The notes beneath the pieces are model-generated. The model was not told the DNA's origin. It ran no database searches and saw only the letters and a list, made by a program, of their open reading frames with translations. Made by a program: the position numbers and the translations under genes. Positions 1 to 9,380 of a DNA stretch of 64,000 nucleotides are shown one piece after another. Position 1 is the stretch's first letter; each line of letters opens with the position of its first letter. The DNA lies in contig CANLXI010000005.1 in assembly GCA_947495035.1 (NCBI GenBank), forward strand, positions 62,001-126,000, in the 5' to 3' direction. This DNA comes from an uncultured Granulosicoccus sp. Lineage in GTDB: Bacteria > Pseudomonadota > Gammaproteobacteria > Granulosicoccales > Granulosicoccaceae.

Positions 1-1333
1 GCCATTGCTGCCAGTGTCGTTGACTCATCGCTTCAATCTGTTGACGGATCTCGGGTGAATTCATCAACTCCTGTTGCTCGGCATCACTCAGCTCGGGCTG
101 CGCCGGTACGCCGGGGTGGGCTGACTGCAGTTCTTCGATGTAGCGCAGGCTTGCGCTTCTACCGAGGCGTCGCTTGATCTTGCGCTGTACCGCCTCCGAG
201 CGTTCTTGCGAATTCACTTCAATGGTCAACGTCTGTCCATTGATCGACAGGCGTCCGTTGACCGTGTTTTCCAGCATCGAGTTGGCAGAGCGCTTGACCA
301 GCCAGGGAAATTCGGCTGTCTCCAGTTCGCCGGAACTGTCAAAGCCCGGATTCGCGGAGTGCAGCACTCGCTCAGCACTTTCACCGTTGCACAGCGTGGC
401 CAGCTTGTCGAAGGCCTCCTGCGGACTGCAGCTGAACTCGTAGACGAGCTGCAGAGGCACGATGTCCTCCCCGTCGGTATTCTGCATGATCAGAGGAGCA
501 GGGTTGCGGATCCTTTCGGCCAGCCGGTGATAACACGCGCGGATCTCCAGATCATAATCGTGGCGTACATCGATCTCCGACAGTGTGACCTTCAGACGTC
601 CCGCCTCGCTCTCTCTTTTCAGCGCCTCCATGCCCTTGCGAATATGGTTACGCAGATCGATGATCTCATCGGTGAAGACGGGTGGCAGGGCCGTCATGCC
701 GGTACCTGCCAGAATGGCGACGTCTTCCGATGCCTTGAGTACGCGAGCGAACATGATCATGCCATCGAAGGCCATGCGAGAGGCAGAGATGTCCTGGACA
801 AAGGTACGCTCACCGGTGATCATGTCTTCGATGTCCATTCCCTGTTCCGGGCGAACATCGAGTACCTTGTGAAAGGAGAACTGCGCAGCGCAGGACAGTT
901 CGATGAACCGGCGCTCCTCTGCGCGAAGCCGAGATCCTTTGTCACGCAGAAAGCCTTGTGCCGGATTTTCCATCGGCGGCAGGTCCTCCTCATCCAGCTC
1001 GCCGTCCAGTTCATGCAGGAATTCCTCAAGTTCAGGCTTCCAGTTGTAGATGATCCAGGGGGTAAATGCCTGAACCATCTCATGATGTATTTCGTCATGA
1101 ACCGGAATGTCATCTGGCCAGCAGAAGTATTCGTACTGTGCCATCCAGACCGATTGCTCGCCGTACAGAGCTTTCATGTAATCGAGTATCTGCCCGGCAA
1201 GCCGTTCCTCGATCTTTCGGAGTCGGCTCGCATCGAGGGACAGAACGTTCGCACGCTGCTCCTTGAGGCAGCATTTCTTGTGTTTCAGTCCACTGCCACA
1301 AGGGCAGGGATCATTGCGTCCAATTCTGCTCAT
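1..1333 (-). CDS. SEC-C motif protein (3' end outside window)
   Basis: The reverse strand reads openly from ATG at 1333 to the window edge, giving about 444 codons without a stop. The extreme N-terminus carries a SEC-C zinc-binding motif (D8-P-C10-P-C12-GSG followed by C21-C22), the same metal motif found at the C-terminus of SecA. The rest is acidic and mixed helical, with no domain I recognise. SEC-C proteins are thought to bind zinc and may contact ribosomes or SecB-like partners, but the role of this protein is unknown. A long overlapping open frame on the plus strand (206-1339) is a shadow. The C-terminus is missing because the gene runs off the window. Confidence 0.8.
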   Translation of the reverse strand, partial: MSRIGRNDPCPCGSGLKHKKCCLKEQRANVLSLDASRLRKIEERLAGQILDYMKALYGEQSVWMAQYEYFCWPDDIPVHDEIHHEMVQAFTPWIIYNWKPELEEFLHELDGELDEEDLPPMENPAQGFLRDKGSRLRAEERRFIELSCAAQFSFHKVLDVRPEQGMDIEDMITGERTFVQDISASRMAFDGMIMFARVLKASEDVAILAGTGMTALPPVFTDEIIDLRNHIRKGMEALKRESEAGRLKVTLSEIDVRHDYDLEIRACYHRLAERIRNPAPLIMQNTDGEDIVPLQLVYEFSCSPQEAFDKLATLCNGESAERVLHSANPGFDSSGELETAEFPWLVKRSANSMLENTVNGRLSINGQTLTIEVNSQERSEAVQRKIKRRLGRSASLRYIEELQSAHPGVPAQPELSDAEQQELMNSPEIRQQIEAMSQRHWQQW

Positions 1334-1538
1334 GGGTGACATTCTCGATTCAAAAGGGGCCGAGTGCAATGACTATTCGGATTACGGGTACGTTTTGATC
1401 ATTCTGGGCTGGTATCACTCCGTCACTGACGCCGACATATCGGTTGTCATGTCACGGTTACGCTTGATAGTGGGGCACTCTGCCCGCGATGGCAACTGAC
1501 ATCATGATACGGCTGTTGGTATCTGGATGAAGATGTCG

Positions 1539-1573
1539 TGCTCCGCCCACGGCAAACAGCAGTGGGCGGAGCA
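1539..1573 (-). terminator. Hairpin downstream of tctA
   Basis: A perfect 12-bp inverted repeat (TGCTCCGCCCAC at 1539-1550, GTGGGCGGAGCA at 1562-1573) with an 11-nt loop lies 19 bp past the stop of the tctCBA operon. There is no T-run after it on the minus strand, so it may act as a processing or stability hairpin, or as an imperfect intrinsic terminator. Confidence 0.5.
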
Positions 1574-1591
1574 TCGAACGCTTGCCAGTTC

Positions 1592-3088
1592 TCAGCTTGT
1601 CTGTGGCTTGCGTATCAGGCCGACGAGCAGTCGCATCAGCGGGATCAGCCAGATCACGATCACGATGACACCCAGCGTTGCCGCAATGGGACGTGAGAAG
1701 AAACCCGAGAACTCGCCATCGGCCTTGATCATGGAAGACATGAAGTTGCTCTCGAGCATGGTACCCAGCACGATGCCCAGGATGGTCGGTGCTACCGGGA
1801 AACCGTTGCTTTCCATGATGTAGGCCAGCACGCCCATCACCAGCATGACGCTGATGCCGAAAACGGTGTTGTTGATGGCGAAAGCGCCAACCACACAGAA
1901 CATCAGGATGATGGGTATCAGTACCTTGCGCGGTACATGCAATATGCGTCGTGACAGCCGAATGGCCAGAAAGCCCAGCGGAATCAATGCCAGGTTGGCA
2001 AGGAAGAACACGATGAATACCGCATTGATCAGCTCGGGCTGATTCATGAATACGGTAGGCCCCGGGTTCATGCCTTTCATGTACAGCACACCAATGACAA
2101 TGGCGGTGATCGAGTCACCCGGTATGCCGAACACAAGCGCCGGTATCCAGGCTCCTGCCACCCCTGCATTGTTGGCCGTGCCCGAATCCACCAGGCCTTC
2201 CACATGGCCTGTACCGAATTTTTCGGGTTCGCGAGAGAATCGCTTGGACATTGCGAAGGCGATCCACGCGGCAATATCGGCGCCGGCACCCGGCAGGATA
2301 CCCACCACAGCGCCGATGACCCCGCCACGAGCAACATTCAGCTTGTAGCGCGAGAGAATCGAACCGATTCCCTTGAAGACATTGCGAATGGGCTGTTGCG
2401 GAGCGGCTTGCTGACTGCCCGGCGAGGCAACGAAGCGCATCACTTCCGAGATGGCGAACATGCCGATCATGGCTGGAATGAAACTGATGCCGCCCATCAT
2501 TTCGACGCTGCCGAAGGTGAAACGCGGATGCCCGGCGGTGACATCGATACCGATGGTGGCGATGAACAGACCGATCAGCAGCGATACGAAGCCCTTGAGT
2601 GTGGAGCCCGATGAGACCACAACAGCACAGGAGAGTCCGAGGCAGGCGAGCCAGAAGTATTCGAACGAGGAAAACTTGATGGCAAACTCGGCCAGAACCG
2701 GTGCGGTCATGGTCAGCACGGCAGCGCCCAGTACCCCGCCAATGGCAGAGCAGACGAGGCTGACACCGAGCGCCGTTTCCGCCTGGCCCTTGCGGGTCAT
2801 GGCATAGGCTTCATCGCAGTACGCCGCAGAAGCAGGTGTACCTGGAATACGCAACAGGGCTCCGGGAATATCGCCGGCAAAGATCGCCATGGCTACCGTG
2901 GTGACGATGGCTGCAATGGCCGGTATGGGTTCCATGAAGAAGGTAAATGGAATCAGCAGTGCTGCCGCCATGGTAGCGGTCAGGCCGGGAATGGAGCCGA
3001 CGAACAGTCCGAACAGGGCTGAGGCCAGCATGACCCCCAGCACCTTGACGTCCAGCACCAGCATGAATGCCTGTAGAAAGGTGTCCAT
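1592..3088 (-). CDS. tctA: Tripartite tricarboxylate transporter permease, TctA family
   Basis: This 498-aa, very hydrophobic protein is the large membrane subunit of a TTT carrier, which moves di- or tricarboxylates or related organic acids using an ion gradient and a periplasmic binding protein. Typical TctA features are the N-terminal glycine-rich segment GLFVGSIPGLTATM, the internal GILPGAGADIAAW repeat and the SGTANNAGVAG motif. Length is normal for the family. It is the last gene of a minus-strand operon, starting 6 bp after tctB ends; its ribosome-binding site AGGTAAAG overlaps the end of tctB. The substrate cannot be read from the permease. Confidence 0.95.
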   Translation of the reverse strand: MDTFLQAFMLVLDVKVLGVMLASALFGLFVGSIPGLTATMAAALLIPFTFFMEPIPAIAAIVTTVAMAIFAGDIPGALLRIPGTPASAAYCDEAYAMTRKGQAETALGVSLVCSAIGGVLGAAVLTMTAPVLAEFAIKFSSFEYFWLACLGLSCAVVVSSGSTLKGFVSLLIGLFIATIGIDVTAGHPRFTFGSVEMMGGISFIPAMIGMFAISEVMRFVASPGSQQAAPQQPIRNVFKGIGSILSRYKLNVARGGVIGAVVGILPGAGADIAAWIAFAMSKRFSREPEKFGTGHVEGLVDSGTANNAGVAGAWIPALVFGIPGDSITAIVIGVLYMKGMNPGPTVFMNQPELINAVFIVFFLANLALIPLGFLAIRLSRRILHVPRKVLIPIILMFCVVGAFAINNTVFGISVMLVMGVLAYIMESNGFPVAPTILGIVLGTMLESNFMSSMIKADGEFSGFFSRPIAATLGVIVIVIWLIPLMRLLVGLIRKPQTS

Positions 3089-3094
3089 GTCGCT

Positions 3095-3583
3095 TTACCT
3101 GAACAGGGTGCTGGTGATGCCTTCAGGCAAGGGCACCAGTAGCACGCGTGAGAACAAGAGCTGCAGAACGATGGTCACGATGACCGCGTAGAGCAGGGAA
3201 GCACCCAGTGAAGATCCCAGTCGGTACAGCAACAGTGACAACAGGATGATGGCCAGTGGAATGAAGCCGACAAAGTCGGACAACAGGATATAGGCAATCA
3301 GCGCGCCGGGCACCAGCATCATGTTGATGCGCGTGGCCGGGTCTTGTGCCCAGTCACCCCAGCGCAGCCAGGGGGCATTCTCCGCACCGGCAGTGCGTCG
3401 TTCTCGCAGACCGCGGGCAATGAGCATCAGGCCGCAGGCAAGCAGGCCACAACCGATCAGTATGGGAAACAGACTCGGTCCGTAGGCCTGCCCGTGCAGC
3501 GCAGGAAAGGTTGTGCTGTACGCGATCTCCGCCAGGGCGAAGATCACGAGCACCAGACCTGAAACAGCGTCATTGAGTTGCAT
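3095..3583 (-). CDS. tctB: Tripartite tricarboxylate transporter small permease, TctB family
   Basis: This 162-aa protein has about four predicted membrane segments (near residues 5-25, 37-57, 85-118 and 125-150) and matches the small TctB subunit in size and position. TctB proteins diverge strongly, so the call rests on topology and on lying between tctC and tctA. It starts 9 bp after tctC ends, so the three genes are almost certainly co-transcribed. Unlike the second TctB in this window (21266-21883), it has no repeat insertion. Confidence 0.88.
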   Translation of the reverse strand: MQLNDAVSGLVLVIFALAEIAYSTTFPALHGQAYGPSLFPILIGCGLLACGLMLIARGLRERRTAGAENAPWLRWGDWAQDPATRINMMLVPGALIAYILLSDFVGFIPLAIILLSLLLYRLGSSLGASLLYAVIVTIVLQLLFSRVLLVPLPEGITSTLFR

Positions 3584-3592
3584 TGACGCTGA

Positions 3593-4585
3593 TTACTTCG
3601 CCATGCCGACAGCTTGCATGACTTCGCCGAGTGAGGCGTCACTGTCGGACATCCAGGTGGCGAAATCGTCACCCGACTTCCAGACCAGCCCGAATCCTCG
3701 TCCGTTCATGAACTCCTGAAATTCAGCAGACTTCCAGACCTTCTCCAACGCAGCCGTGAGCGCCGTAGTGACCTCTTCAGGCATCCCCTTGGGGCCGGCA
3801 ATACCGCGCCAGGCTGCCATCTGCCATTCGATACCCGTTGCCTCCGCAAGCGTTGGAACATCGGGATAGGCATCGAGGCGAACATCATTCATGAGCGCCA
3901 GGGCCTTGACCTTGCCGGCATCGACCAGTGCAGAGGCTTCAACGATCGAGCACGTGACGATGTCTACGCCTTCAGAGACCAGTTCCTGAAGGCCGGGAGC
4001 GGCACCCTGAGACGGTACCCACGGCGAGGCATCGGGGCTGATGTCGGCACTGTTCAACATGCCGGCCATGGCCAGATGCCAGATGCCACCCTGACCGGTT
4101 CCGGATGATTTATGTGCACCGGGATCCGCCTTGACCGCATCGATGAGGTCCTGGGCACTCTGCCAGGGAGAGTCGGCACGGACCAGCAGGCTGGAAGCAT
4201 CGGCGTTGTACAGGGCAATCGGTGTGTAGTCTGCGCCAGTCAGCTCTGTCAGGCCCGCCCAATGCATCATGCCGATTTCAACGGTGACGACGCCTACCGT
4301 GTAGCCATCCGGTTTTGCATTGGCAATGGCCGAATGACCGACCACGCCACTACCGCCGGTACGGTTGACCACGTTGAAAGGCTGTCCCAGCTCCTTCTCA
4401 AGCAGTGAGCCGATCATGCGGCCAGTGGCATCGGTACCGCCACCTGCGCTCCACGGCACGATCAGGGTAACGGGGCGCTCGGGCCAGGCAGCCATGGCCG
4501 AGGTCATGGTACCGGCAAGCATCAGCGCAGCAATACCGCCGCCAATGACGCTCTTGCCAAATGTTTTCATCACTTTCTTGTACAT
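3593..4585 (-). CDS. tctC: TctC-type periplasmic binding protein of TTT carrier
   Basis: This 330-aa solute receptor belongs to the Bug/TctC family. The start at 4585 is chosen because it gives a clean signal peptide (KK.. then a hydrophobic stretch ending AMA/AWPERP) and has AGGAAG about 7 bp upstream; the open frame continues 59 codons further without a signal sequence. Mature-protein hallmarks are WPERPVTLIVPWSAGGGTDATGR near the N-terminus and the VGVVTVEIG and VPTLAEATG segments. It captures a carboxylate in the periplasm and hands it to TctAB. It is the first gene of the operon and lies divergent to the D-amino-acid dehydrogenase gene. The substrate is unknown. Confidence 0.93.
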   Translation of the reverse strand: MYKKVMKTFGKSVIGGGIAALMLAGTMTSAMAAWPERPVTLIVPWSAGGGTDATGRMIGSLLEKELGQPFNVVNRTGGSGVVGHSAIANAKPDGYTVGVVTVEIGMMHWAGLTELTGADYTPIALYNADASSLLVRADSPWQSAQDLIDAVKADPGAHKSSGTGQGGIWHLAMAGMLNSADISPDASPWVPSQGAAPGLQELVSEGVDIVTCSIVEASALVDAGKVKALALMNDVRLDAYPDVPTLAEATGIEWQMAAWRGIAGPKGMPEEVTTALTAALEKVWKSAEFQEFMNGRGFGLVWKSGDDFATWMSDSDASLGEVMQAVGMAK

Positions 4586-4897
4586 GAACTGCTTCCTCAC
4601 TAGTGGTAGGAGTTGAACGGTGTGGTGCTGCAAAACCGGCCTGTGACGGGGCATGTTGCCTTGCAGACTGCAGATGCCTCGAACACTCTGTCTGCCTCCC
4701 TGGAGTTTGGTAGTCACCAGGTTCATGAGTCTCCATCCGTAACAGACCGAGCTAAAAATCATACATCAATCCACCAGAATAGATAGACGGGCTTGTTGGC
4801 ACCGCCGCAAGGCATGGCGTCGGGCTTGTCAAACCGGAAGCCATGCCGTTATCGTGGCGTCCTCGATTTTCCCTGGATGAAGCGGATTGATATTGAC
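4586..4897. other. Divergent intergenic region tctC / D-amino-acid dehydrogenase
   Basis: This 312-bp gap must hold the promoters for both flanking genes. I see no convincing long palindrome or sigma-70 pair. Open frames crossing it are N-terminal over-extensions of the two neighbours. Confidence 0.5.
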
Positions 4898-6022
4898 ATG
4901 ATCGACTATCTGATAATCGGGGCTGGTATATCCGGCGCTGCGGCGGCCTATGAGCTGGCATCGCATGGCAGCGTCGTACTGGTCGAGGCTGAGGCCTCTG
5001 CCGGGTTTCACAGTACCGGACGCAGTGCTGCGCTCTACACGCCCAATTACGGAAGCGAGCTGGTTCGCAGAATCAACCGGCTGAGCCATGGGTTTCTGCT
5101 TGCGCCGCCGGAAGGGTTCTGCAGGCAGCCGCTCCTGTCGCCTCGGGGCATGCTGAGCGTCGCCTCGATCGGGCAGGAATCGGAGCTGTCGGAGCTGATA
5201 GCGCAGGGTGGCGCTGAGGTCGAATGGCTGGATGCTGCGCAGACCCTGTCGCTGGCACCCTTTCTGCGCGAGGAGCGTGTCATCGGTGCTGCGTATGAGG
5301 CAGGTGTTGCCGACATGGATGTGGATGCCCTGCATCAGGGGTTTCTGAAAGGCATGCGGCAGCGCGGCGGGGAATTGTGGCTCGACAGCAAGGTCAGTGC
5401 ACTGCTGCGCAAGGACGATGGCTGGCAGGTTGATCTGGGTGAGCGACAACTGCGGGCTCGCATCGTGGTCAACGCGGCCGGTGCCTGGGCAGACGAGGTG
5501 GCAGAGCTTGCCGGAATCCGTCCCGTGAGGCTGGTCCCCAGACGTCGTACGGCAATCCTGGTGGATCCACCGGCAGGTTTGTCCCTGGCAAACGTGCCGG
5601 CACTGGATTTCATCGGCGTGGATAATTACATCAAGCCTGACGCCGGACAGTTGATGGTCTCGCCGGGAGACGAGACGCCAGTCGTGCCACATGATGTTCA
5701 GCCCGACGATATGGATGTTGCCGTGCTGGTTGACTGGTTGGAGAACGAAACCCGACTGGAAGTGAGACGGCTCGAACACCAGTGGGCCGGGCTGCGCAGC
5801 TTCGTGGCTGACGGTGCGCCTGCGGTGGGTTTCGATTCAGCGCACAGCGGCTTTTTCTGGCTGGCCGCTCAAGGGGGCTATGGCATCATGATGTCCTCGG
5901 CCCTGGCCCGGGCCAGTGCCAGTCTGATCACGCAGAGTGTCTTGCCGCAGGATTTCCTCGACGCCGGTGTCACGGCATCCGAGTTGTCGGTGAATCGTCT
6001 TCGTGAGCCGAACCGGGGGTGA
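4898..6022 (+). CDS. FAD-dependent D-amino-acid dehydrogenase, DauA-like
   Basis: This 374-aa protein of the DAO/GlyA flavoprotein fold oxidises an amino acid or secondary amine with FAD. GAGISG (residues 8-13) with E30 is the dinucleotide-binding motif; the HSTGRSAALYTPNY stretch (38-51) and the C-terminal GLRSFVADG and QGGYGI motifs match D-arginine dehydrogenase DauA closely. However, the DauA positions I recall as Glu87 and His48, which help select basic substrates, appear here as glycine (in SPRGML) and Leu46. The substrate may therefore not be D-arginine. The ATG at 4898 is preferred; 4877 is an in-frame alternative adding 7 residues. A GntR regulator follows in the same direction. Confidence 0.85.
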   Translation: MIDYLIIGAGISGAAAAYELASHGSVVLVEAEASAGFHSTGRSAALYTPNYGSELVRRINRLSHGFLLAPPEGFCRQPLLSPRGMLSVASIGQESELSELIAQGGAEVEWLDAAQTLSLAPFLREERVIGAAYEAGVADMDVDALHQGFLKGMRQRGGELWLDSKVSALLRKDDGWQVDLGERQLRARIVVNAAGAWADEVAELAGIRPVRLVPRRRTAILVDPPAGLSLANVPALDFIGVDNYIKPDAGQLMVSPGDETPVVPHDVQPDDMDVAVLVDWLENETRLEVRRLEHQWAGLRSFVADGAPAVGFDSAHSGFFWLAAQGGYGIMMSSALARASASLITQSVLPQDFLDAGVTASELSVNRLREPNRG

Positions 6023-6175
6023 TTGCCTGGCTGTGGTAACGCTGAATTGCCTGTTGCAATCGACGAGCTTGAGTTATCATTGAAGGCCGATCTCAGGTGT
6101 ATTCGCTTGCCGGACATCGCCTGTAATAGCAATCAGTGATGAGCAGCCTGGTCGTTGGCCAATCGAGGAAGCCCT

Positions 6176-6811
6176 GTGTCGAAAGTGGCGGTGTACCAGC
6201 AATTCCGGGAGCGTCTCATGTCTGGCGAGTTGTTGCCGGGACAATTCGTGACGCAGAAGGAGCTGGCCGAGCTGGCCGGTGTGCCTGTGGCAACGGCGCG
6301 CGAAGCCATCCAGAAACTCGAGCATGAATCGCTGCTGAAGATTCATCCGCAGCGCGGTATCCAGATCACCGATGTCACCACCAAATTCATTCGCGAAGCC
6401 TTTGGCGTGCGGATGGTGATGGAGCTGTCGGCAGTTCGCAATCTGGCATCCGGTGAACACGTTGATGCAGTCAGGCAATTGCTGAGCGATACCCGCAAGG
6501 TTCTGGAGCAGGCGAGAGAGAGCGCGTCTGACTCGCTGCTCGAAAAAGCGGTAGAGGTCGATTGGGAAATGCACGACCAGATCATCGATCGCATGGGAAA
6601 CGATCTGCTCAGTGAGATCTACCGGGTGAATGCCGCTCGTCTGCGACTGATCAAGGTCAATAACCGGCTGTCTACCGACAGAGCAATCCGGGCTCTGGAA
6701 GAACATGTCACCGTTCTGGAGCACTGCGAACGCGGTGAGCCGGAAGAGGCGTCCCGGGCGCTGGAAAAACATCTGCTCATTGCGATGGACAGGGCGTTGC
6801 AGGGCAAATGA
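6176..6811 (+). CDS. GntR-family transcriptional regulator (FCD subfamily)
   Basis: This 211-aa regulator has an N-terminal winged helix-turn-helix (about residues 5-68: LLPGQFVTQKELAELAGVPVATAREAIQKLE) and a C-terminal all-helical FCD ligand-binding domain. The GTG at 6176 is chosen because GAGGAA lies 5-6 bp upstream; a TTG 21 bp earlier is possible. FCD regulators usually respond to small organic or sugar acids and repress neighbouring catabolic genes. Likely targets are the adjacent dehydrogenase and perhaps the divergent tctCBA operon (inference from position). Confidence 0.9.
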   Translation: MSKVAVYQQFRERLMSGELLPGQFVTQKELAELAGVPVATAREAIQKLEHESLLKIHPQRGIQITDVTTKFIREAFGVRMVMELSAVRNLASGEHVDAVRQLLSDTRKVLEQARESASDSLLEKAVEVDWEMHDQIIDRMGNDLLSEIYRVNAARLRLIKVNNRLSTDRAIRALEEHVTVLEHCERGEPEEASRALEKHLLIAMDRALQGK

Positions 6812-6937
6812 GGACAGCGATCACGCCTGCCGACCGGCGATGATTCTCATGCACGGCGATGAACAGCATCGCTGTCTGATTGAAGACGGGGAGTCGTTGT
6901 GCGATACACATCAGCCTGTCAGGTCCGATACCGGAGA

Positions 6938-7990
6938 ATGCCATTGAAGTGCCTCATCGTTTCCGTACTCTTGCTGCTGGCTGTATCCGACGTGTATTCG
7001 GATTCTGATGTCGCCGGTGTTCGCCGAATTGCCGTGTCCGACCTCGATAACGAGCGTGACGTGCAGGCAATGGTCTGGTATCCGGCCGGGTCCACGGGTG
7101 TGCCTGAGTCCATTGGTGCCAATGCGGTATTCTCGGGAACGGCCGCCTTGCCGGATGCCGCTGTAAAGGCAGGCAGATATCCCCTGATTCTGTTATCTCA
7201 TGGTGGTTTTCGTTCAGCCCCCGGTAGTGCCAACTGGCTGGCCTCTGCACTGGCAAGGCTGGGGTATATCGCTGCCGTCGTGATACCACCGGACATGGCT
7301 TCGGGTCCACCCTCGGCAGAGGTGTTGAAGGAATTGGGGCTCAGACCGCAGGATCTGTCTGCCGCGATATCGACACTGACAACTCACGACATCTTTCAGA
7401 AGAGCATCGATGCCGAGCGGATTGCTGCGGTGGGGCTCTTTCTGGGTGGCCACTCGGCTCTGGCGCTGGCTGGAATCCGTCCGGATGCCGCTGAACTGGC
7501 CAGCTCCTGCACCCGTCCGTATCGCTCTCTCGATTGCGAATGGTTTGCCGGTGGAGGGGTGGATCTGCAAGCCGCAGACCTGGACCCCGCACTGCAAACG
7601 GTTCGGGATCAACGGATCAAGGCGGTGGTTGCTGTGGACCCGGAGCTGACTCATGCCGCATCTTCCGAAGGGCTCGATGCACTGAGTGCTGCCATTCATC
7701 TTGTCAATGTGGGGCCCTGGGCTGATGCAGGCTCGATGTTGAACGCGTCAGAACTGGCCGCCCGAATCTCCGGTGCCAGCTACGATACGATCCCTGACGC
7801 GGGGAGGTTCAGCACCTTCGGTGACTGCACAGACAAAGCGGTGGCAATCCTGGAGGAAGAAGGAGAGAGTACGCTGTTGTGTCAGGATGGTGATGCCAAT
7901 GCAAGTCGTGCCATGATTCACAAGTCACTTGCGGCACTGGTTGTGAAGCGATTGAACGAGACATTTACGGGTGACAAGCAGTCTCGATGA
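6938..7990 (+). CDS. Exported alpha/beta hydrolase (dienelactone-hydrolase-like)
   Basis: A protein of about 350 aa with a signal peptide (KCLIVSVLLLLAVSDVYS) followed by an alpha/beta-hydrolase-like body. The segment PLILLSHGGFRSAPGSANWLA matches the early strand and oxyanion region of 'predicted dienelactone hydrolases'. The expected nucleophile elbow reads GLFLGG instead of Gly-x-Ser-x-Gly, so the catalytic serine seems to be replaced by Leu at that site. The enzyme may use another nucleophile or be inactive. Start choice is uncertain: ATG 6938, TTG 6944 (GGAGA 6 bp upstream) and GTG 6899 are all possible. Substrate unknown; there is no clear operon partner. Confidence 0.65.
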   Translation: MPLKCLIVSVLLLLAVSDVYSDSDVAGVRRIAVSDLDNERDVQAMVWYPAGSTGVPESIGANAVFSGTAALPDAAVKAGRYPLILLSHGGFRSAPGSANWLASALARLGYIAAVVIPPDMASGPPSAEVLKELGLRPQDLSAAISTLTTHDIFQKSIDAERIAAVGLFLGGHSALALAGIRPDAAELASSCTRPYRSLDCEWFAGGGVDLQAADLDPALQTVRDQRIKAVVAVDPELTHAASSEGLDALSAAIHLVNVGPWADAGSMLNASELAARISGASYDTIPDAGRFSTFGDCTDKAVAILEEEGESTLLCQDGDANASRAMIHKSLAALVVKRLNETFTGDKQSR

Positions 7991-8149
7991 GGCATGTGAT
8001 CAAGCGCAGGAATCGCCGCCGGCCGTGCGTTGCCAGGCTCGCTTCATGCCGGTGTCCATGGACACCACCTCGACGGTGTGCAGATACCGACTATCATCGG
8101 CTGGCCAGCAATGATACTGTTCGCTCGTTGACGCGAAACGGAGACGACA

Positions 8150-8404
8150 ATGCTGAAACTCAAGCCGAACTGTGAATGCTGTGATACTGACCTGCCGCCG
8201 GAGTCCACGCAGGCCGTCATCTGTACGTTCGAATGTACCTTCTGCAAGTCGTGTGCTGAAGACCGATTCGACAGCATCTGCCCGAACTGTGGTGGCGAGT
8301 TGCTCCGGCGGCCGATTCGTCCGGCAGACAAACTGGTGCTCAATCCTCCCTCTGACCAGCGTTTCGTGAAAGCACACCCGGAGTGTGCCGGCCTTCTATC
8401 CTGA
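8150..8404 (+). CDS. DUF1272 cysteine-rich small protein
   Basis: This 84-aa protein has cysteine pairs spaced as in a small zinc-binding fold: C8..C11 (NCECC), the CTFECTFCKSC block and CPNC. The whole N-terminal half, ending GGELLRRPIRP, matches the DUF1272 family. It is presumably cytoplasmic and metal-binding, with unknown function. ATG at 8150 follows CGGAGACGACA, a reasonable ribosome-binding site. It converges on the aldo-keto reductase gene with a 16-bp gap. Confidence 0.88.
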   Translation: MLKLKPNCECCDTDLPPESTQAVICTFECTFCKSCAEDRFDSICPNCGGELLRRPIRPADKLVLNPPSDQRFVKAHPECAGLLS

Positions 8405-8420
8405 AGTGGTGTTGCCGACT

Positions 8421-9380
8421 TCAGCTTGTCAGTCGCAAGGCGTCGGCAGCTTCCCAGAACTCCTCGGGGATTGCCTGATTCATCAACATCAGGTTTTCCT
8501 CGAGATACTCCACTCTTCCGGGGCCGGTCAGTACCGAGATCACCTGTTCGTTACGTAGCGGGAACTGCATGGCAGCCGCCGCCAGGCGAATGCCGAATTG
8601 TTCGCACAGGGATTCCAGTCGACCGACATGGTCCAGTACCCGTTCGCTGGCCGGCTGGAAGTTGAACAAGGCTCCCGGGCGGGCACCGGTGGCAAGAATG
8701 CCCGAATTCAATACACCACCCATGACAAGTCCGGTATTTCTGGTCTTGCACAGTGGAAGCAGCGTCTGTTCGGCAGTCCTGTCCAGCAAGGTGTATCTGC
8801 CAGCCAGCAGCAGCAGGTCGAGCTCGCACTCATGCAGTACATCCAGACAGACCTGTGCATCGTTGACGCCCAGGCCGAAGGCCTTGATGACGGCCTGCGA
8901 CTTCAGTTCCTGCAACGCCCTGACACCGGAATCAAGGAACTGCCGGAGATGGATGTCAGCCTGGTCTGCGTGTGTGAAGGTGCCCAGATCGTGGGCGTAC
9001 AGGATATCGATACGACTCAGACCCAGGCGCTGAAAGCTGTCTTCCACCGAGCGCATGATGCCATCGTAGCTGTAGTCGTAATGCTGACTGAAGGGCAGAG
9101 GTTCGACGAATTTGTTCAGAGGGCCGCGTGCCTTTCTGTCGGCCTGCAGCAGTCGCCCGACCTTGGTCGACAATATCCAGTCCTCGCTGTGGCGTGAGCG
9201 CAGGAAATCGCCAATGCGACGCTCAGCCAGGCCTTGCCCATAGTGCGGCGCCGTATCGAAATAACGCAAGCCTGATGCCCATGCCTGTTCGAGGACTGCA
9301 TTGGCCTGTTCCTCGTCTACTGCTTCGATGATGCCGGCTATGGCAGCTGTGCCAAACGATATTCGGGGTAAGCTGATCAT
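8421..9380 (-). CDS. Aldo-keto reductase, D-threo-aldose (L-fucose) dehydrogenase type
   Basis: This 319-aa aldo/keto reductase would oxidise a free aldose at C1 to a lactone with NAD(P), or reduce an aldehyde. The catalytic tetrad is visible: Asp and Tyr in FDTAPHYGQG, Lys in STKVGR and His in YAHDLG. The N-terminus and overall pattern resemble D-threo-aldose 1-dehydrogenase and related enzymes acting on L-fucose, D-arabinose or pyridoxal. Its ATG overlaps the stop of the upstream ABC ATPase gene by 4 bp (ATGA), so the two are translationally coupled. Together with the divergent enolase-superfamily gene it fits an oxidative sugar pathway (sugar to lactone to aldonate to 2-keto-3-deoxy acid); this is inference. 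Confidence 0.85.
   Translation of the reverse strand: MISLPRISFGTAAIAGIIEAVDEEQANAVLEQAWASGLRYFDTAPHYGQGLAERRIGDFLRSRHSEDWILSTKVGRLLQADRKARGPLNKFVEPLPFSQHYDYSYDGIMRSVEDSFQRLGLSRIDILYAHDLGTFTHADQADIHLRQFLDSGVRALQELKSQAVIKAFGLGVNDAQVCLDVLHECELDLLLLAGRYTLLDRTAEQTLLPLCKTRNTGLVMGGVLNSGILATGARPGALFNFQPASERVLDHVGRLESLCEQFGIRLAAAAMQFPLRNEQVISVLTGPGRVEYLEENLMLMNQAIPEEFWEAADALRLTS

Noticed and set aside
206..1339. 377-codon open frame on the plus strand
   Set aside because: It is the antisense shadow of the SEC-C protein, whose N-terminal zinc motif and reading frame are convincing.
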